A DNA stretch of 64,000 nucleotides, taken from positions 29,524,095 to 29,588,094 of the forward strand of contig NC_135549.1 in the NCBI RefSeq assembly GCF_964340395.1. The letters run 5' to 3'. The notes below the pieces were generated by a model. It saw only the letters and a program-made list of their open reading frames with translations. It did no database searches and had not been told where the DNA came from. This DNA comes from Glandiceps talaboti (lineage: Eukaryota > Hemichordata > Enteropneusta > Spengelidae). The position numbers and the translations under genes were made by a program. Shown here piece after piece: positions 33,401 to 43,400 of this stretch. Numbering within the stretch: the stretch's first letter is position 1; every line of letters begins with the position of its first letter.

Positions 33401-36400
33401 CAGAAGGGCACTATCAGCTGACTGTAAGGATCTTCAATGTTGAAGTAGAGGGCAGTCCATATCAAATCAACATGATTGATCCAAACGACTTGAAAAATAA
33501 AGCAGGGAAAATCGAATGCAGAATATCTCATCAGAATCCTGGCATGGGAGAAGAGTGTGCATCAAGAATAATTAGGCCACTGAGTGGCACTGGAAAACAA
33601 GGAGGAACAACTGGAATAGCTCTGAAAGGCATTGTGAGTAAATTGAACATTACACCAACAGACAAACACAATTCCCCGCTTGGTGTGTCAGGCCTTCCTG
33701 TTTGTGTGTCCATCAATGATAATGTCGGAAGACAGAGAGCAACGTCATTACAGGACATGGGTGATGGTACATACGAAGTCACATACCGACCAATAACTGA
33801 GGGTAAACATCAAATTTGTGTACAGATCCATAATATGCCAGTGGGAAATGGTCCTTTTGAAATTGAGGTCAAAGATGTTTTGAAATATTTGATTGATGGA
33901 AAATTCAAGTGCCGAATATCAACACGTGGTGCAGGATTGGGTGCTGAGTACAAGACTACAGTTATTCCAGTTGATAAAGATGGAAACCTGCTTTGTGTGT
34001 CTGGAATGCAGATTGATGTGTTTATCCATGATCCTGATGGCAAGTTGTTGGAATGCACTGTAACTGATGATCGTGATGGTACATATATAATAACTTATCT
34101 TCCAAGCAAACGAGGCAAATATAACCTGAATATACATCTATTCAATTTTCAATTAGATGGAAACCCCTTTATAATAGATGTCCTTGATGTTGAAGAACTA
34201 ACCACCGACAGTGGCAAATCTGTCTGTACAGTATCTACGGACATTGGTGGCAAAAATGCGGTGTGTAAATCCACTATCACATTAATGGATGGAAAGGGGA
34301 ATCCACTCAAAGTCTCTGGAATTCAAGTCGACACCAGAGTTTCCAATCCAGAAGGTATATTGCTCATGTGTACTTTAACAGAAAATGGTGATGGGACATA
34401 TGTAGCCAAATACATTCCAGAAAGTGAAGGATTACACGAAATGTTTGTAAACATTTACAATATTCCTGCAGAGGATAGTCCATTCCAGATAGAAGTCATC
34501 GACCCTCAGCGCTTTCTGAACAATGATGGCAGAATTTTGTGCAATGTGTCAACAAAGAACGTCGGGAAAGGCAATAAATATGAATCAGTTATTGTGCCTT
34601 TACAAAGCAAGGATGGGACTCCAGCTGGTATTAGTAGACTTCCATTATCTGTTGTCGTGAAGGACTCGGGTGATAGGTTATTACAGTGTAAACTACAGGA
34701 TCGTGGAGATGGCACATATGTGATCAAGTATAAACCAATAAGGGATGGCAAACATAGATTGAATGTGAGTATGTTCAACATTGAAGCATATGGAAGCCCA
34801 TACATGGTAGATGTTATTGATGTAGAAACATTGAAAACTGAAGATGGAAAAATCAAATGTCAAGTGATTACAAACAATACTGGCAAGGATACAGAGTATA
34901 CATCTACCATTCTTCCATGTGACAAGATGGGGAATCCATTAGGGATATCAGGAATACCAGTTGATGTAAAGATTCGTGATCCTAATGGACATAGTCTTAG
35001 ATGTTATCTATCTGACAGTGGTGATGGAAAATGCAAAGCACACTATACACCAGTAATGGAAGGACAGCATATCATCAACGTCCGTGTTTGCAATGTTGAC
35101 ACTGGCCCAAACAGATTCAAAACAATTGATGTCATTGATGTGAAAAGATTAATGAATAAAGATGATAAAATCACCTGTGACATCTCAACAAGAAATACCA
35201 GGATGGGAAAGGAATGTAGATTAGTCATTGTTCCTGTAGACAACCGATACAGAACTCCAATTGGGATATTTGGCATACCGATCAACGTGATCATTCTTGA
35301 TCCAGATAAGAACAAGGTAAAGAACAAAATATATGACGATGGGCATGGATCCTATGCGGTTAGTTATACACCAATGAAAGAAGGTGATCATAAACTACAC
35401 ATCAATCTCTTCAAAATGGAGGCACAAGGCAGTCCGTATGTAACAACTATTATAGATGTCGATAAGCTGACTAATGAGGAGGGGAAGATAAAGTGTAAAT
35501 TAACTGTATTAAATAGAAGGGTGAATACCGAGTGTAAGTTCACCATAACACCCATGTATCCAGATGGCAAGGAAATACACGTAGCTGGAATACCTATTGA
35601 TGTTACTATTCTCGATCCTAACGGTGTACATCTTGAATGTAAGGTGCGCGACTTAAATGGAAAATACATTGTTACATGCCAAACTAACAATGGTGGTAGA
35701 CATAAGATTATGATTTATATCTTCAATATTGGTACATCTATAAATCCGTACGCCCTTGACATACCCTACAAGTGTAATGTGTCCACATACAATGCAGGTG
35801 AGGGCACAAAATGTCGACCCATCATTGTACCGGTTGATGGTCATGGAAATCCAATGAATCTCTCAGGAATACCTTTTGAAGTCACTGTAAGTAATCCTGC
35901 AGGAAAACGTATGAAAGTTGATGTCGAAGACAAAAGGAATGGAAAATACGAGGTCAGACTCGACGATAAGCTAATGGAGGGGAGATATTTAATGAAAGTA
36001 TGGCTGTATACAATTCTAGCAGAAGGAAATCCATACACCATTGATGTAATAGATACGAGTAAACCACAATGGAAAGCTGGCAAGGGAGGCGATCGTGAGG
36101 GGTACTTATATGGAGGCAGTCGATATAATCAACCTGTTGATGTTATAGTGAATAAAGATGGTGACATACTAATAACTGATAATCAAGTGCAAGTCTTGGA
36201 CAAGGATGGATATGATAAACTCACATTCCATAAAAAGGATGTAAGTGGAGTTGCGGAGACGCTTACTGGAGGCACTGTAGTGGTTTCTTTGCGAAGGAAA
36301 ATGGTTACCATCTATGATAAAGACAGAAAACAGATGAGAGAATTCATATATGAAGATTTTGTCAAACCTTGTGGCATCGCTGTAAATAGTAAAAGTAATA

Positions 36401-36873
36401 TCTTAGTAGCTGATGCAGGGGCAAAGTGTATCTTTGTATTCACCTTTGAAGGAGAGTTTCTCAAAAAAATTGGCAATGAGTCAGTGGATGGTGGCAAACT
36501 TGGTTGTCCTTATTTTGTGACAACAGGTCCAAATGACGACGTTGTTGTAAGCAGTACAAACGGTCAAATAGTAATATACAAAGAAAGTGGGAAACTGGAC
36601 AGGAAGATAACAAACCTGGGAGAAGTAGACAAATTATATTGGTGTAGTGGTATCGCTGTAGACCGTCATAATCATATCCTTGTTGTAGATAAACCATCTA
36701 CCACTCCACACAGAATTCTAGTACTGGCCTATGATGGTAAATTAATCCGATCCATTGAAAGTCAACATGATAAACTGAAACACCCACGTGGATTGGCTGT
36801 GACAGATGATGGACATGTCGTCGTGGTAGACACCGGGAACAGCGTTGTAAAAAAATATAAATACTGGAAGTAA
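30466..36873 (+). CDS. TRIM protein with 14 filamin-type repeats and NHL domain
   Basis: Intact single-exon ORF of 2135 aa related to TRIM2/TRIM3/TRIM71 (RING, B-box, coiled coil, filamin, NHL), but those have one filamin domain and about 750-870 aa. RING: C20, C23, C39, H41, C44, C47, C63, C67; the last pair is C-x3-C rather than C-x2-C. B-box 1: C104, C107, C119, C122, C127, C130, H134, H143. B-box 2: about 169-207. Coiled coil: about 215-330. Fourteen filamin-like units of about 100 aa run from 393 to 1868, each with a 'GDGTY..YxP..EG.H' core and an 'SPF/NPY..DVID' end. The NHL propeller fills 1869-2135. Expected role: cytoplasmic E3 ubiquitin ligase or scaffold, with the NHL face binding RNA or protein. 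The start has a fair context (acaATGG), and an acceptor-like 'tttatttcag' ends at 30438. Residues about 394-860 are duplicated at 1051-1517. Confidence 0.95.
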   Translation: MAKERSDTISHSFERSLQTCKVCHEDFDDKERIPKTLPCLHAYCKTCLTDLINDTGELEGMFCSQRCGSSLNNVDDFPTDSVILKQNDFLRIRQKLHGNQDIPCQSCNGVKSVVSVSHCLECSAFLCNFCNDAHTQTLGLSWHRVTKIGDLKDLSDENMESILRPLTYCTMREHEKHEITLFCNSPECQESICVKCAIVTHPKHEGHEVVSIEKAASEHKLVLQDKLKKAKKRFDAQNTTMKNITSEHERLSENIIQQKENVAVHYKNVTENLEDEKSAILAGIDANSEELMNALNKENCLVKPQLAMSRVACEYTENYLNHSSDFDLLEIRGVVGRQLDKISSGTVMEHYSMVEDYPHFHQPCQPQRPMNSFNVVGLLSKRKMNMSCHVESLIALKGVVSKLNITPGDEHDSPISVSGLPVHVFMKDNVGREIRTSLRDMGDGTYEVTYRPITEGKHQICVQIHNMPVGNGPFEIEFKDVLKYLIDGKFKCRISTRGAGLGAEYKTTIIPVDKDGNLLCVSGMQIDVFIHDPDGKLLECTVTDDRDGTYIITYLPSKRGKYNLNIHLFNFQLDGNPFIIDVLDVEELITECGKSVCTVSTDIGGKNAVCKSTITLLDGKGNPLKVSGIQVDTRVSNPEGILLTCTLTENGDGTYVAKYIPESEGLHEMFVNIYNIPAEDSPFQIEVIDPQRFLNNDGRILCNVSTKNVGKGNIYESVIVPLQSKDGTRAGVSRLPLYVVVKDPGDRLLQCKLQDRGDGTYVIKYKPIRDGKHRLNVSMFNIEAHGSPYMVDVIDVETLKTEDGKIKCQVITNNTGKDTEYTSTILPCDKMGNPLGISGIPVDVKIRDPDGQSLRCYLSDSGDGKYKVHYTPNREGRHSMIISLFELELEGCPFLTEVVDVKKLKTEAGKVKCKVVTYNAGMNAEYCSTLTPLDKMGKPLSIPGIPVDTFVCDPNGKSVQCILSCNENGEYFARYTPNTEGHYQLTVRIFNVEVEGSPYQINMIDPNDLKNKAGKIECRISHQNPGMGEECASRIIRPLSGTGKQGGTTGIALKGIVSKLNITPTDKHNSPLGVSGLPVCVSINDNVGRQRATSLQDMGDGTYEVTYRPITEGKHQICVQIHNMPVGNGPFEIEVKDVLKYLIDGKFKCRISTRGAGLGAEYKTTVIPVDKDGNLLCVSGMQIDVFIHDPDGKLLECTVTDDRDGTYIITYLPSKRGKYNLNIHLFNFQLDGNPFIIDVLDVEELTTDSGKSVCTVSTDIGGKNAVCKSTITLMDGKGNPLKVSGIQVDTRVSNPEGILLMCTLTENGDGTYVAKYIPESEGLHEMFVNIYNIPAEDSPFQIEVIDPQRFLNNDGRILCNVSTKNVGKGNKYESVIVPLQSKDGTPAGISRLPLSVVVKDSGDRLLQCKLQDRGDGTYVIKYKPIRDGKHRLNVSMFNIEAYGSPYMVDVIDVETLKTEDGKIKCQVITNNTGKDTEYTSTILPCDKMGNPLGISGIPVDVKIRDPNGHSLRCYLSDSGDGKCKAHYTPVMEGQHIINVRVCNVDTGPNRFKTIDVIDVKRLMNKDDKITCDISTRNTRMGKECRLVIVPVDNRYRTPIGIFGIPINVIILDPDKNKVKNKIYDDGHGSYAVSYTPMKEGDHKLHINLFKMEAQGSPYVTTIIDVDKLTNEEGKIKCKLTVLNRRVNTECKFTITPMYPDGKEIHVAGIPIDVTILDPNGVHLECKVRDLNGKYIVTCQTNNGGRHKIMIYIFNIGTSINPYALDIPYKCNVSTYNAGEGTKCRPIIVPVDGHGNPMNLSGIPFEVTVSNPAGKRMKVDVEDKRNGKYEVRLDDKLMEGRYLMKVWLYTILAEGNPYTIDVIDTSKPQWKAGKGGDREGYLYGGSRYNQPVDVIVNKDGDILITDNQVQVLDKDGYDKLTFHKKDVSGVAETLTGGTVVVSLRRKMVTIYDKDRKQMREFIYEDFVKPCGIAVNSKSNILVADAGAKCIFVFTFEGEFLKKIGNESVDGGKLGCPYFVTTGPNDDVVVSSTNGQIVIYKESGKLDRKITNLGEVDKLYWCSGIAVDRHNHILVVDKPSTTPHRILVLAYDGKLIRSIESQHDKLKHPRGLAVTDDGHVVVVDTGNSVVKKYKYWK
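31645..33050 (+). repeat. In-frame duplicated filamin block, copy A
   Basis: Corresponds to 33616-35021 at a constant offset of 1971 bp (657 codons). It covers filamin units 1 to 4 and most of unit 5. The first 130 bp are clearly diverged. From about 31780 to 33045 the two copies look roughly 98% identical by eye, with about two dozen substitutions and no indels. Confidence 0.95.
33616..35021 (+). repeat. In-frame duplicated filamin block, copy B
   Basis: Second copy of the block at 31645-33050. Its left junction fuses the start of a filamin unit ('KIECRISHQNPGMGEECAS') to the ALKGxVSKLN start of unit 1, giving a hybrid repeat. Its right junction falls within a unit, after 'LSDSGDGK', where the sequence switches to a different repeat end. 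Confidence 0.95.
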
Positions 36874-37399
36874 CGAGGTATTTGAGAACATAATAGAATG
36901 AACTACAGCAAAATATGACGAACTATTTTAGATAACAAACTGAGGAGCTGTCGATAAAGGATAAAACCACTATTCTTCCATTGCCGTACACAGTGATAAT
37001 AATGAGTAAGTTCATGTAACCCATCTACCGCTCGACAAGCAAGGAGGCTTCTGGTGACTTTTGATGGTCATTTAATCTAGTACTCTATTGAAAGGCAATA
37101 TTTATCACCTAAAAAGACCACATAGATTGTCTTTGTAGCAGGCTACAGCAACAAAATCCACAGAGAAATACAACGATTTAACTGGCCCTAGTTTGGCTTC
37201 CGAAAATGGCCAATGATATCCTCAAATGACTACAACTGAAACATACAACGGAAAGTGCTGCAACATACAGAAAAAGATAATTTAAAAGTAAATTATAACA
37301 AGACAATAACATTCGACTGCTATCCCAATCAGTTGTTTTGTAGACCAGTTGGCTTTAGACAACAACAACAACAACAACACATATTTTGACCCTCCGTCG
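36874..37399. other. Downstream flank of the TRIM gene
   Basis: Presumed 3'-UTR, with an AATAAA at about 37430 that may belong to the following LINE remnant instead. A (CAA)n run lies at about 37361-37378. No gene is recognised. Confidence 0.4.
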
Positions 37400-38258
37400 A
37401 AAATAGATGGCGTCAAATGGAACAATCTTTATAATAAAGCTGTTCTGCTTTTTGTTGATTTTAGCAAAGCCTTTGACAGCATACATTGTGGCAGGATGAT
37501 GCAATCCTACGCGCACACGGTATTCCTGAGCAACTTGTACGAAGGGACAAGAGCAAAAGTCATCTCACCAGATGGAGAAACTGATTTCTTCAACATAGTT
37601 GCTGGAGTTCTTCAAGGAGACACTCTTGCACCTTATGTGTTTGCCATTGTAATCGACTACAGTATGCGTTAAGCTATCGGCAGCAGAGCATCAGAACTTG
37701 GTTTCACTTGGTTTGAATGACATTACATCAATCAGCACAAAGACAACATAGGTAGATAACTTCAGGTACCAAGGAGGATGGATGCAAAGTACAGAGAGAG
37801 ATCTGAAAGTTGGGAAAGCATTAGCTTGAAAAGCTTGTCACAAGCTGTCAGTCTTATTACACAACAGTAACACCTGGTCATTGACACATCAAATGGAGAA
37901 GAGCTTAGATGGGACATATACTCGGATGCTGAGAGTGGTACTCAATGTATCCTGGAAACAAGATATCACGAATGAAAAGCTTTTATGGTTTAGCAAAATT
38001 CAGCAAAAATATCACAATGCATCGCCTCCGACTAGCAGGACACTGTGTTAGTCACCCTGAGGAAATTGCTTCGCAACTTATTCTATGGCAACCAACTGGT
38101 GGAAACGTAAAACGAGGAAGAAAACCAAGATTTCATTGATGTCATCAAACGTGAGACAGGAATAGATAAGGTCCTAGAAATCAGAAATGCAATGAAGGAC
38201 ATAACCTTATGGGAAGTTTTCGTCACACAAGCTCGATCGGGAGATCGACTAATTTAAA
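37400..38258 (+). pseudogene. RTE/endonuclease-RT-type LINE remnant lacking palm motif C
   Basis: RT motif A is 'VLLFVDFSKAFDSIH' (about 37440) and motif B is 'GVLQGDTLAPYVFAIVIDY' (about 37605). The sequence then jumps straight to 'VDNFRYQGGWMQSTERDLKV', so the region that should hold the catalytic F/YADD has been deleted near 37700-37750. The C-terminal part is recognisable in alternating frames: 'SLDGTYTRMLRVVLNVSWKQ', 'RLRLAGHCVSHPEEIASQL', 'LWQPTGGNVKRGRKP', then 'FIDVIKRETG' and a stop at about 38256. With several frameshifts and the active site missing, it cannot be active. Confidence 0.85.
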
Positions 38259-38689
38259 AGTGAAAGTGGAGTGTTTTGTAGATATTGTTCCACGTGACAT
38301 TGATTCTTTGGAGTGGGTAATGTACCCAATCATCGTAATGGACACACAACTTAAAGTTGTTTCATCTTCTGTAAGCCTTTTGAACTAGGAGTTTTTAGTG
38401 AACAGGCCAGCTCTATTAATATGTGGATGGATACATCGCTTCGGACAATGCACATAACTTCTTAACTGTAATTGTGTTTTTCCACCACCTCTTCATGTGT
38501 TTATAAATTAATGACCTTCGCCTGATGTATGATAAATTGTAATATGATATGTATGGCTTTCTCATGTGATAGATGTCAATCTTGGACAAGATATTTGGGC
38601 TGAAGTACAGGGTTACTTACATACCTGGTATATCAATAACTACGATATACAAAGATAATATATTATTACACAGAAACCCACCAAATACT
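38259..38689. other. Spacer between retroelement remnants
   Basis: No domain is recognised. The 60-codon frame at 38573-38755 runs into the Penelope-like fragment and is not itself informative. Confidence 0.35.
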
Positions 38690-39000
38690 ATTACAAATTG
38701 TACGATGGTAACACATCGAAATGAGACACTGTGGACATGTATTCACATCACTTAATTCGGATGAGAACACCACACAAGAAATAGCCTCTACTCGACAATA
38801 TATGAAGAAGAATCGAAATAGATGATTTGTGATGGAAAGTCAACTAGTTTCACTAATAAAATAATATGGATACATCAAGAGGTGTCAATTTACAAAGTCA
38901 CTAAATCTCCAACGCTGAATATGTCATATAAGTCTATTAAACCAAGAGACTGGAATACTGGTCGCAGACAGATGCAGTATACAAAATGTAGACTGTTGGT
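38690..39000 (+). pseudogene. Penelope-like element fragment, copy 2
   Basis: Nucleotide-level match to 15515-15780 in the same orientation. Shared words include 'atcacttaattcgg.tgagaa', 'tctcgacaatatatga' (with 'ct' versus 'tc' differences), 'gatttgtgatggaaagtcaa' and 'gactggaatact'. Translation gives the decayed 'VNLQSH' and 'KRLEYW' equivalents of the VVNLS and LSKGLxF motifs. The two copies diverge after the 'gactggaatact' word; this one lacks the RLRLREFF part. Confidence 0.6.
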
Positions 39001-39172
39001 GCGCCACCGACGGCTACTTTCGCAATCTTACCATTGGGGTGTCACAGATTAAGAGGGATTGTTGTGTTGCTTTGGAATACTCATGACATCTATATAACTT
39101 GTAAGTTGCTTTGGTACAAAACACTGACAGTTATTATACACATGCACGGTTATTAAGGATTACTGTGTTTTT

Positions 39173-39210
39173 TCTTCCGTAACAAAGAGATGTATTTAGT
39201 GGGTGAAAGG

Positions 39211-39257
<47 letters not shown>

Positions 39258-40486
39258 TGTCTGTCTGTCTGTCTGTTTGTGTGTGTGTGTGTCTGTCTGT
39301 GTCATCGTTTTCTCCATAACGGCTGGCTCAATTCAAAAGAAATTTTGAAGACGTATTCCGTAGGGTAATGGCAAGACCTGATGAGATTTTGGTAAAACTT
39401 CCGTGAATATTAATGAACAATTTACGTAATTAATGGTTTTCGGGAATTAGGCTATATCTCAAGAATGCATGCTTCAAATTCATTATAACTTGGTACATAC
39501 ATTTGCAATACCAAAGCGCACCTGTCCTGAAAATATTACTAATGTAGCTTTTAGTTTTAATAAGGTATTGGCATATTTTCGGTAGGTCACAAAAAGAAAA
39601 AAATAGTTTTAGGAAATGCTGTCTAAAGTGATGCGACTTTATCACCATTTTCTAAAAAAACGACTGGCTCAATTCAAACGAAATTTATTGCATGTGTTCT
39701 GTAGGGTAGTAAAAAGAACTGATTAGGTGTCGGTAAACATCCCATGAATATTAACGTACAATTTACACAATTAACAGTTTTCGGTAATTAGGCTATATCT
39801 CAAGAATGCACGCTTCAAATGCAATATAATTTGATACATACATTTGCGATACCAAAGCGCACTTGTCATGAAAATATTATTGATGTAGCGTTTAGATTTA
39901 ATAAGTTACTGGCATATTTTCAGTAGGCCACAAAAAAGAAAAAAATAGTTTCTCATCAGGAAATGTCTAAAGTGGTGTGACGATGTGATTAATTTTTTTT
40001 TACATTCTCAACAAATGTTAATCAAACCACTCATCATTGCAGTTACTGTTCTTTTTATTTAGTACTTTACAGCAAGTTTGTATGTGGGGCAGATGTCATA
40101 GGCTATTTCATGATTAGCTTTGCAGTTGTTGTGGCAATTAATGTAGGGAGAGTTACCTTTGTGTTTTCCCTTTCATCTGCAGACTGAATTGGCTTACGGA
40201 AGAAATAATTAATGTGGGAAGGGGGTACTTAAGTGATGGGCGCTGACCAGAAACAATTATCTTTTGGCCTTTAAAACTCTTTCTACGGTGAGTGCTATGC
40301 TACAACGTTCTGTAAAGCTTCACATTACATGTTGTGGTTGGCCAGGAGATCATTAACAGCAATGGGCAAATAGCAATCAATGAGAAAAAATAACTTATTG
40401 CATATGTTCTGTTGTATTCCAACAATTGTAGGAATGACAATCTCAAAGCTTTGCCCTTACGGAAGGCATTCAGTTTAAATCTGGTA
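39173..40486 (+). repeat. TGTC-headed element, second large copy
   Basis: Starts 'tcttccgtaac', then (GT)n with CTGT units (39211-39300), then 'ttttctccataacggctggc'. Two roughly 340-bp subrepeats follow ('taattaggctatatctcaag', 'acatacatttgc.ataccaaa' and a 'cacaaaaa.gaaaaaaatag' end). The right end 'cccttacggaagg' (40454-40466) plus 'cattcagtttaaatctggt' matches the copy at 20510-21830. The 13-base ends are imperfect inverses here, so this copy looks older. Confidence 0.75.
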
Positions 40487-43400
40487 TTGGAATGTATTAT
40501 TTCAGAGTATTAATGATATTTGATATCGGACCAATCCACTCACCACAGGGAGGAGAGGGGGACTCTTGAGATCCTCATACCATGAAGGTTATCATACTAC
40601 GGCGAAAACAATAATTGTGTTTCTGATAACATGGTCTCAGAAAATAGGGTAGGCAGGTCGGGAATTTATTTTGTTGTTGTTTTTTTTTTTTTAAATATTG
40701 CTTCGACCCAAAAACAAACAAAATGTCGTTCAAAATACCCCTTCTGTGATAGTTTGATGAAATATGTACAGACATCGCTGGGTCAAGAAAACAGACGTGC
40801 ATTAAGGTCAAGAAGACAAAGAATTTCTTATCTTTTTGTTTTTAATGTTTAAAAAATGTCTAGGGTCGGAGGCTTAAACTAGAGTTGGTCGGGTTATCGG
40901 AAACAATTTTTTATTTGGCACCTAAAGTTTGAAGTACCAAAGGAAGATATCTTTAATTTATTGTAGTGGGGACAGAGACTGGCCATAGTTGTAAAAATAT
41001 TACACAATTAATGATATCTCATTCACTCACTCATTTAGTTCACCATGACTTCACTACTTCAAAATTACTGAGTAGGAGGGGTAATTAAGTGTTTACACAC
41101 TCAATTATGCTTTGTTGTTGTACCTTATCTGCACACATAAGAGTCTTGTTGAAATGTTATACAAACTAATTGCAAGTTTGGAAAGGAAAGTAACAGGGAA
41201 AATAAAGACACAAGGACTTCACATGAGTTTACAATATTTTACTGAAAATGCAAAAATGTAACACTACATTGTCATTGGGACTACACACTGTCTAAAGTAT
41301 ACATATACATGTATTGGGTTGACAGACATGTACACGTTGATGGCACTTATAGGGGACTAGTATATTGAAAATTTCCAGACGTAGATACAGTGCTTTGTGT
41401 AGCTTTAGCTTTGGTTGACTTGTGAAAATGTGTGCACAACTGTTACTGCTCCAGTATGACTTGTTTGCTTTGTCAGCCACAGTGGATAAGAAGTATTTTG
41501 TGGTACGAGTTTAAATTCGAATCATGGAAGATGACGAACTATATGAGGTTCAATATCAGGCAAAAGACATTACGGGTCAGCAGTTCAGCTTTTTAGGTTT
41601 TCTGAAAAGAACATTCATTGATAGGTTTAATACATCTCTTTGAAACCAGCTGGTGGGTGGAAAATAAGAGTAAATGTTAGGAAAACACCTATTTTTTTTG
41701 GTTCGAACTGTTGTTGAAATTAAAAGGTTGATCAATTTTATATGCAATACTGCTGAAGGTCTAATAACAAGAAATGTGAATTCATTAAAAATGCACAAAA
41801 TCATGAAAGTGATTAAGCTTTCCATCAATTCTTTCATTGAACAACCACATAATATGTTGCAAACTGTGCTATCATGGAAGTCTCAACATATGTGACTATT
41901 ACTCACACATCCACTGGTGGTATTTTCAGTGTAGAACATATACATCAGTGCCACCAATGACTATTTTGGGGATGAGGTGCAACAATTCACTTCAGGGATG
42001 AAAGTTGCACAATCAAAGTACCTTTAATCATCCAAAACTAATAGCGACAGCTTTTAGACTTTTATTTCTAAGGTGTGGTTCAAATGTACTAAAACAAAAT
42101 TTGGAGTTTGGAATGACTTCTGTATAGCGAAAGAGATCTCATTTGTCAAGAAATAGGGGTTACATAATCCAGGCATACCTAGGAATTCAGAAACATAGAC
42201 CTGAATTGGTGTAACCTTTTGAACTTTAACCTATGCAATATCAGGTGATATAATTTCGAATTTTTTTCTTACGCCATCAAGAATGCATAGAACTTTCCAA
42301 TCATTTAAAATTTCAATAAATCTGAGTAAAAGTTACTTTGTTGAGACTCCCACAGTGGTACAGATTATAATACCTAGATGTATATGTATATACTTAATGT
42401 TCCCATATGTTGCACACAACTAAAGCTGTCCCAAATGACAAACGGTTTGTGTTACAAAGTACAAGTATCTCTTTTTTCCCTTTTTTTTGCACAATATTGT
42501 GTTTTTCATATATCATAAATATTAATTTTACATGCCTTTTCAATAATTACAAGGGTGAACTTATAGATAGCAACACATGCATACTTATTTATATTACCTC
42601 TACATTAAGCTCTGATAATAATGCACTCCAAAAAAAAAGTTTCAGCTAATGAATGAATAAATGCATAAATACATAATCTGTAGAGCTACAAAGAGAGCCG
42701 TGCCTTTCCCCCCATCATTGCGATAACATTTCTTAATCTTGGTATACAAAGTTTGCTTTGGTTTAGGAGGTATTTCAAAATGCCAATCTACAAATCTTCA
42801 TTTCCAAAATACTGTCGTGCATTTACATTTTACTAACAGCAGAGTAATTCCTTCATGAAATGAGATTGTTTTATCGTCATCCACAAATTAGCCAAGTACT
42901 AACATAGTATACCCCTCTTGAAACTCATGTGCCGTTTGTTGGCAAATTGTGGACATAAATGACCCAAGATGTCTCCTGTGAATCATAAGGTAAACCTTTC
43001 TTATATTTGGAGACTTTTAACTTTGAAATTATATTGTACGGTTAGCTTTCAAGAACCTAGGCAAACTCTGATAAGCTGCATGCTGTTAATTGCTTTTGCT
43101 TATAGTGTTGATGCAACAGTAACAATGATATAGGGAAATATGTCATACCCATCCCTGTGTAGCGACACCACTAAAATTTTCACAAACCTTTCACCATGTT
43201 TGCCCCATCTGAACTTGCCAAACACCAACAAAAGCTGTCCACTGATGTAAGTTTTATAACGTACAATAATCACCATAGAGAGCGCCCTCCTTAACCGACA
43301 GCACACCATAGTCACCTATGAGGGCGCCCGCCTAGTCCTAAATAACACAATAATCACCGTAGAGGGCATCCTTTCAACCCACTGAGAAGGAAGTGTAATC

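Noticed and set aside
31839-35690. Minus-strand frames of up to 116 codons over the TRIM gene
   Set aside because: They are antisense shadows of the filamin repeats; several occur twice only because the coding block is duplicated.
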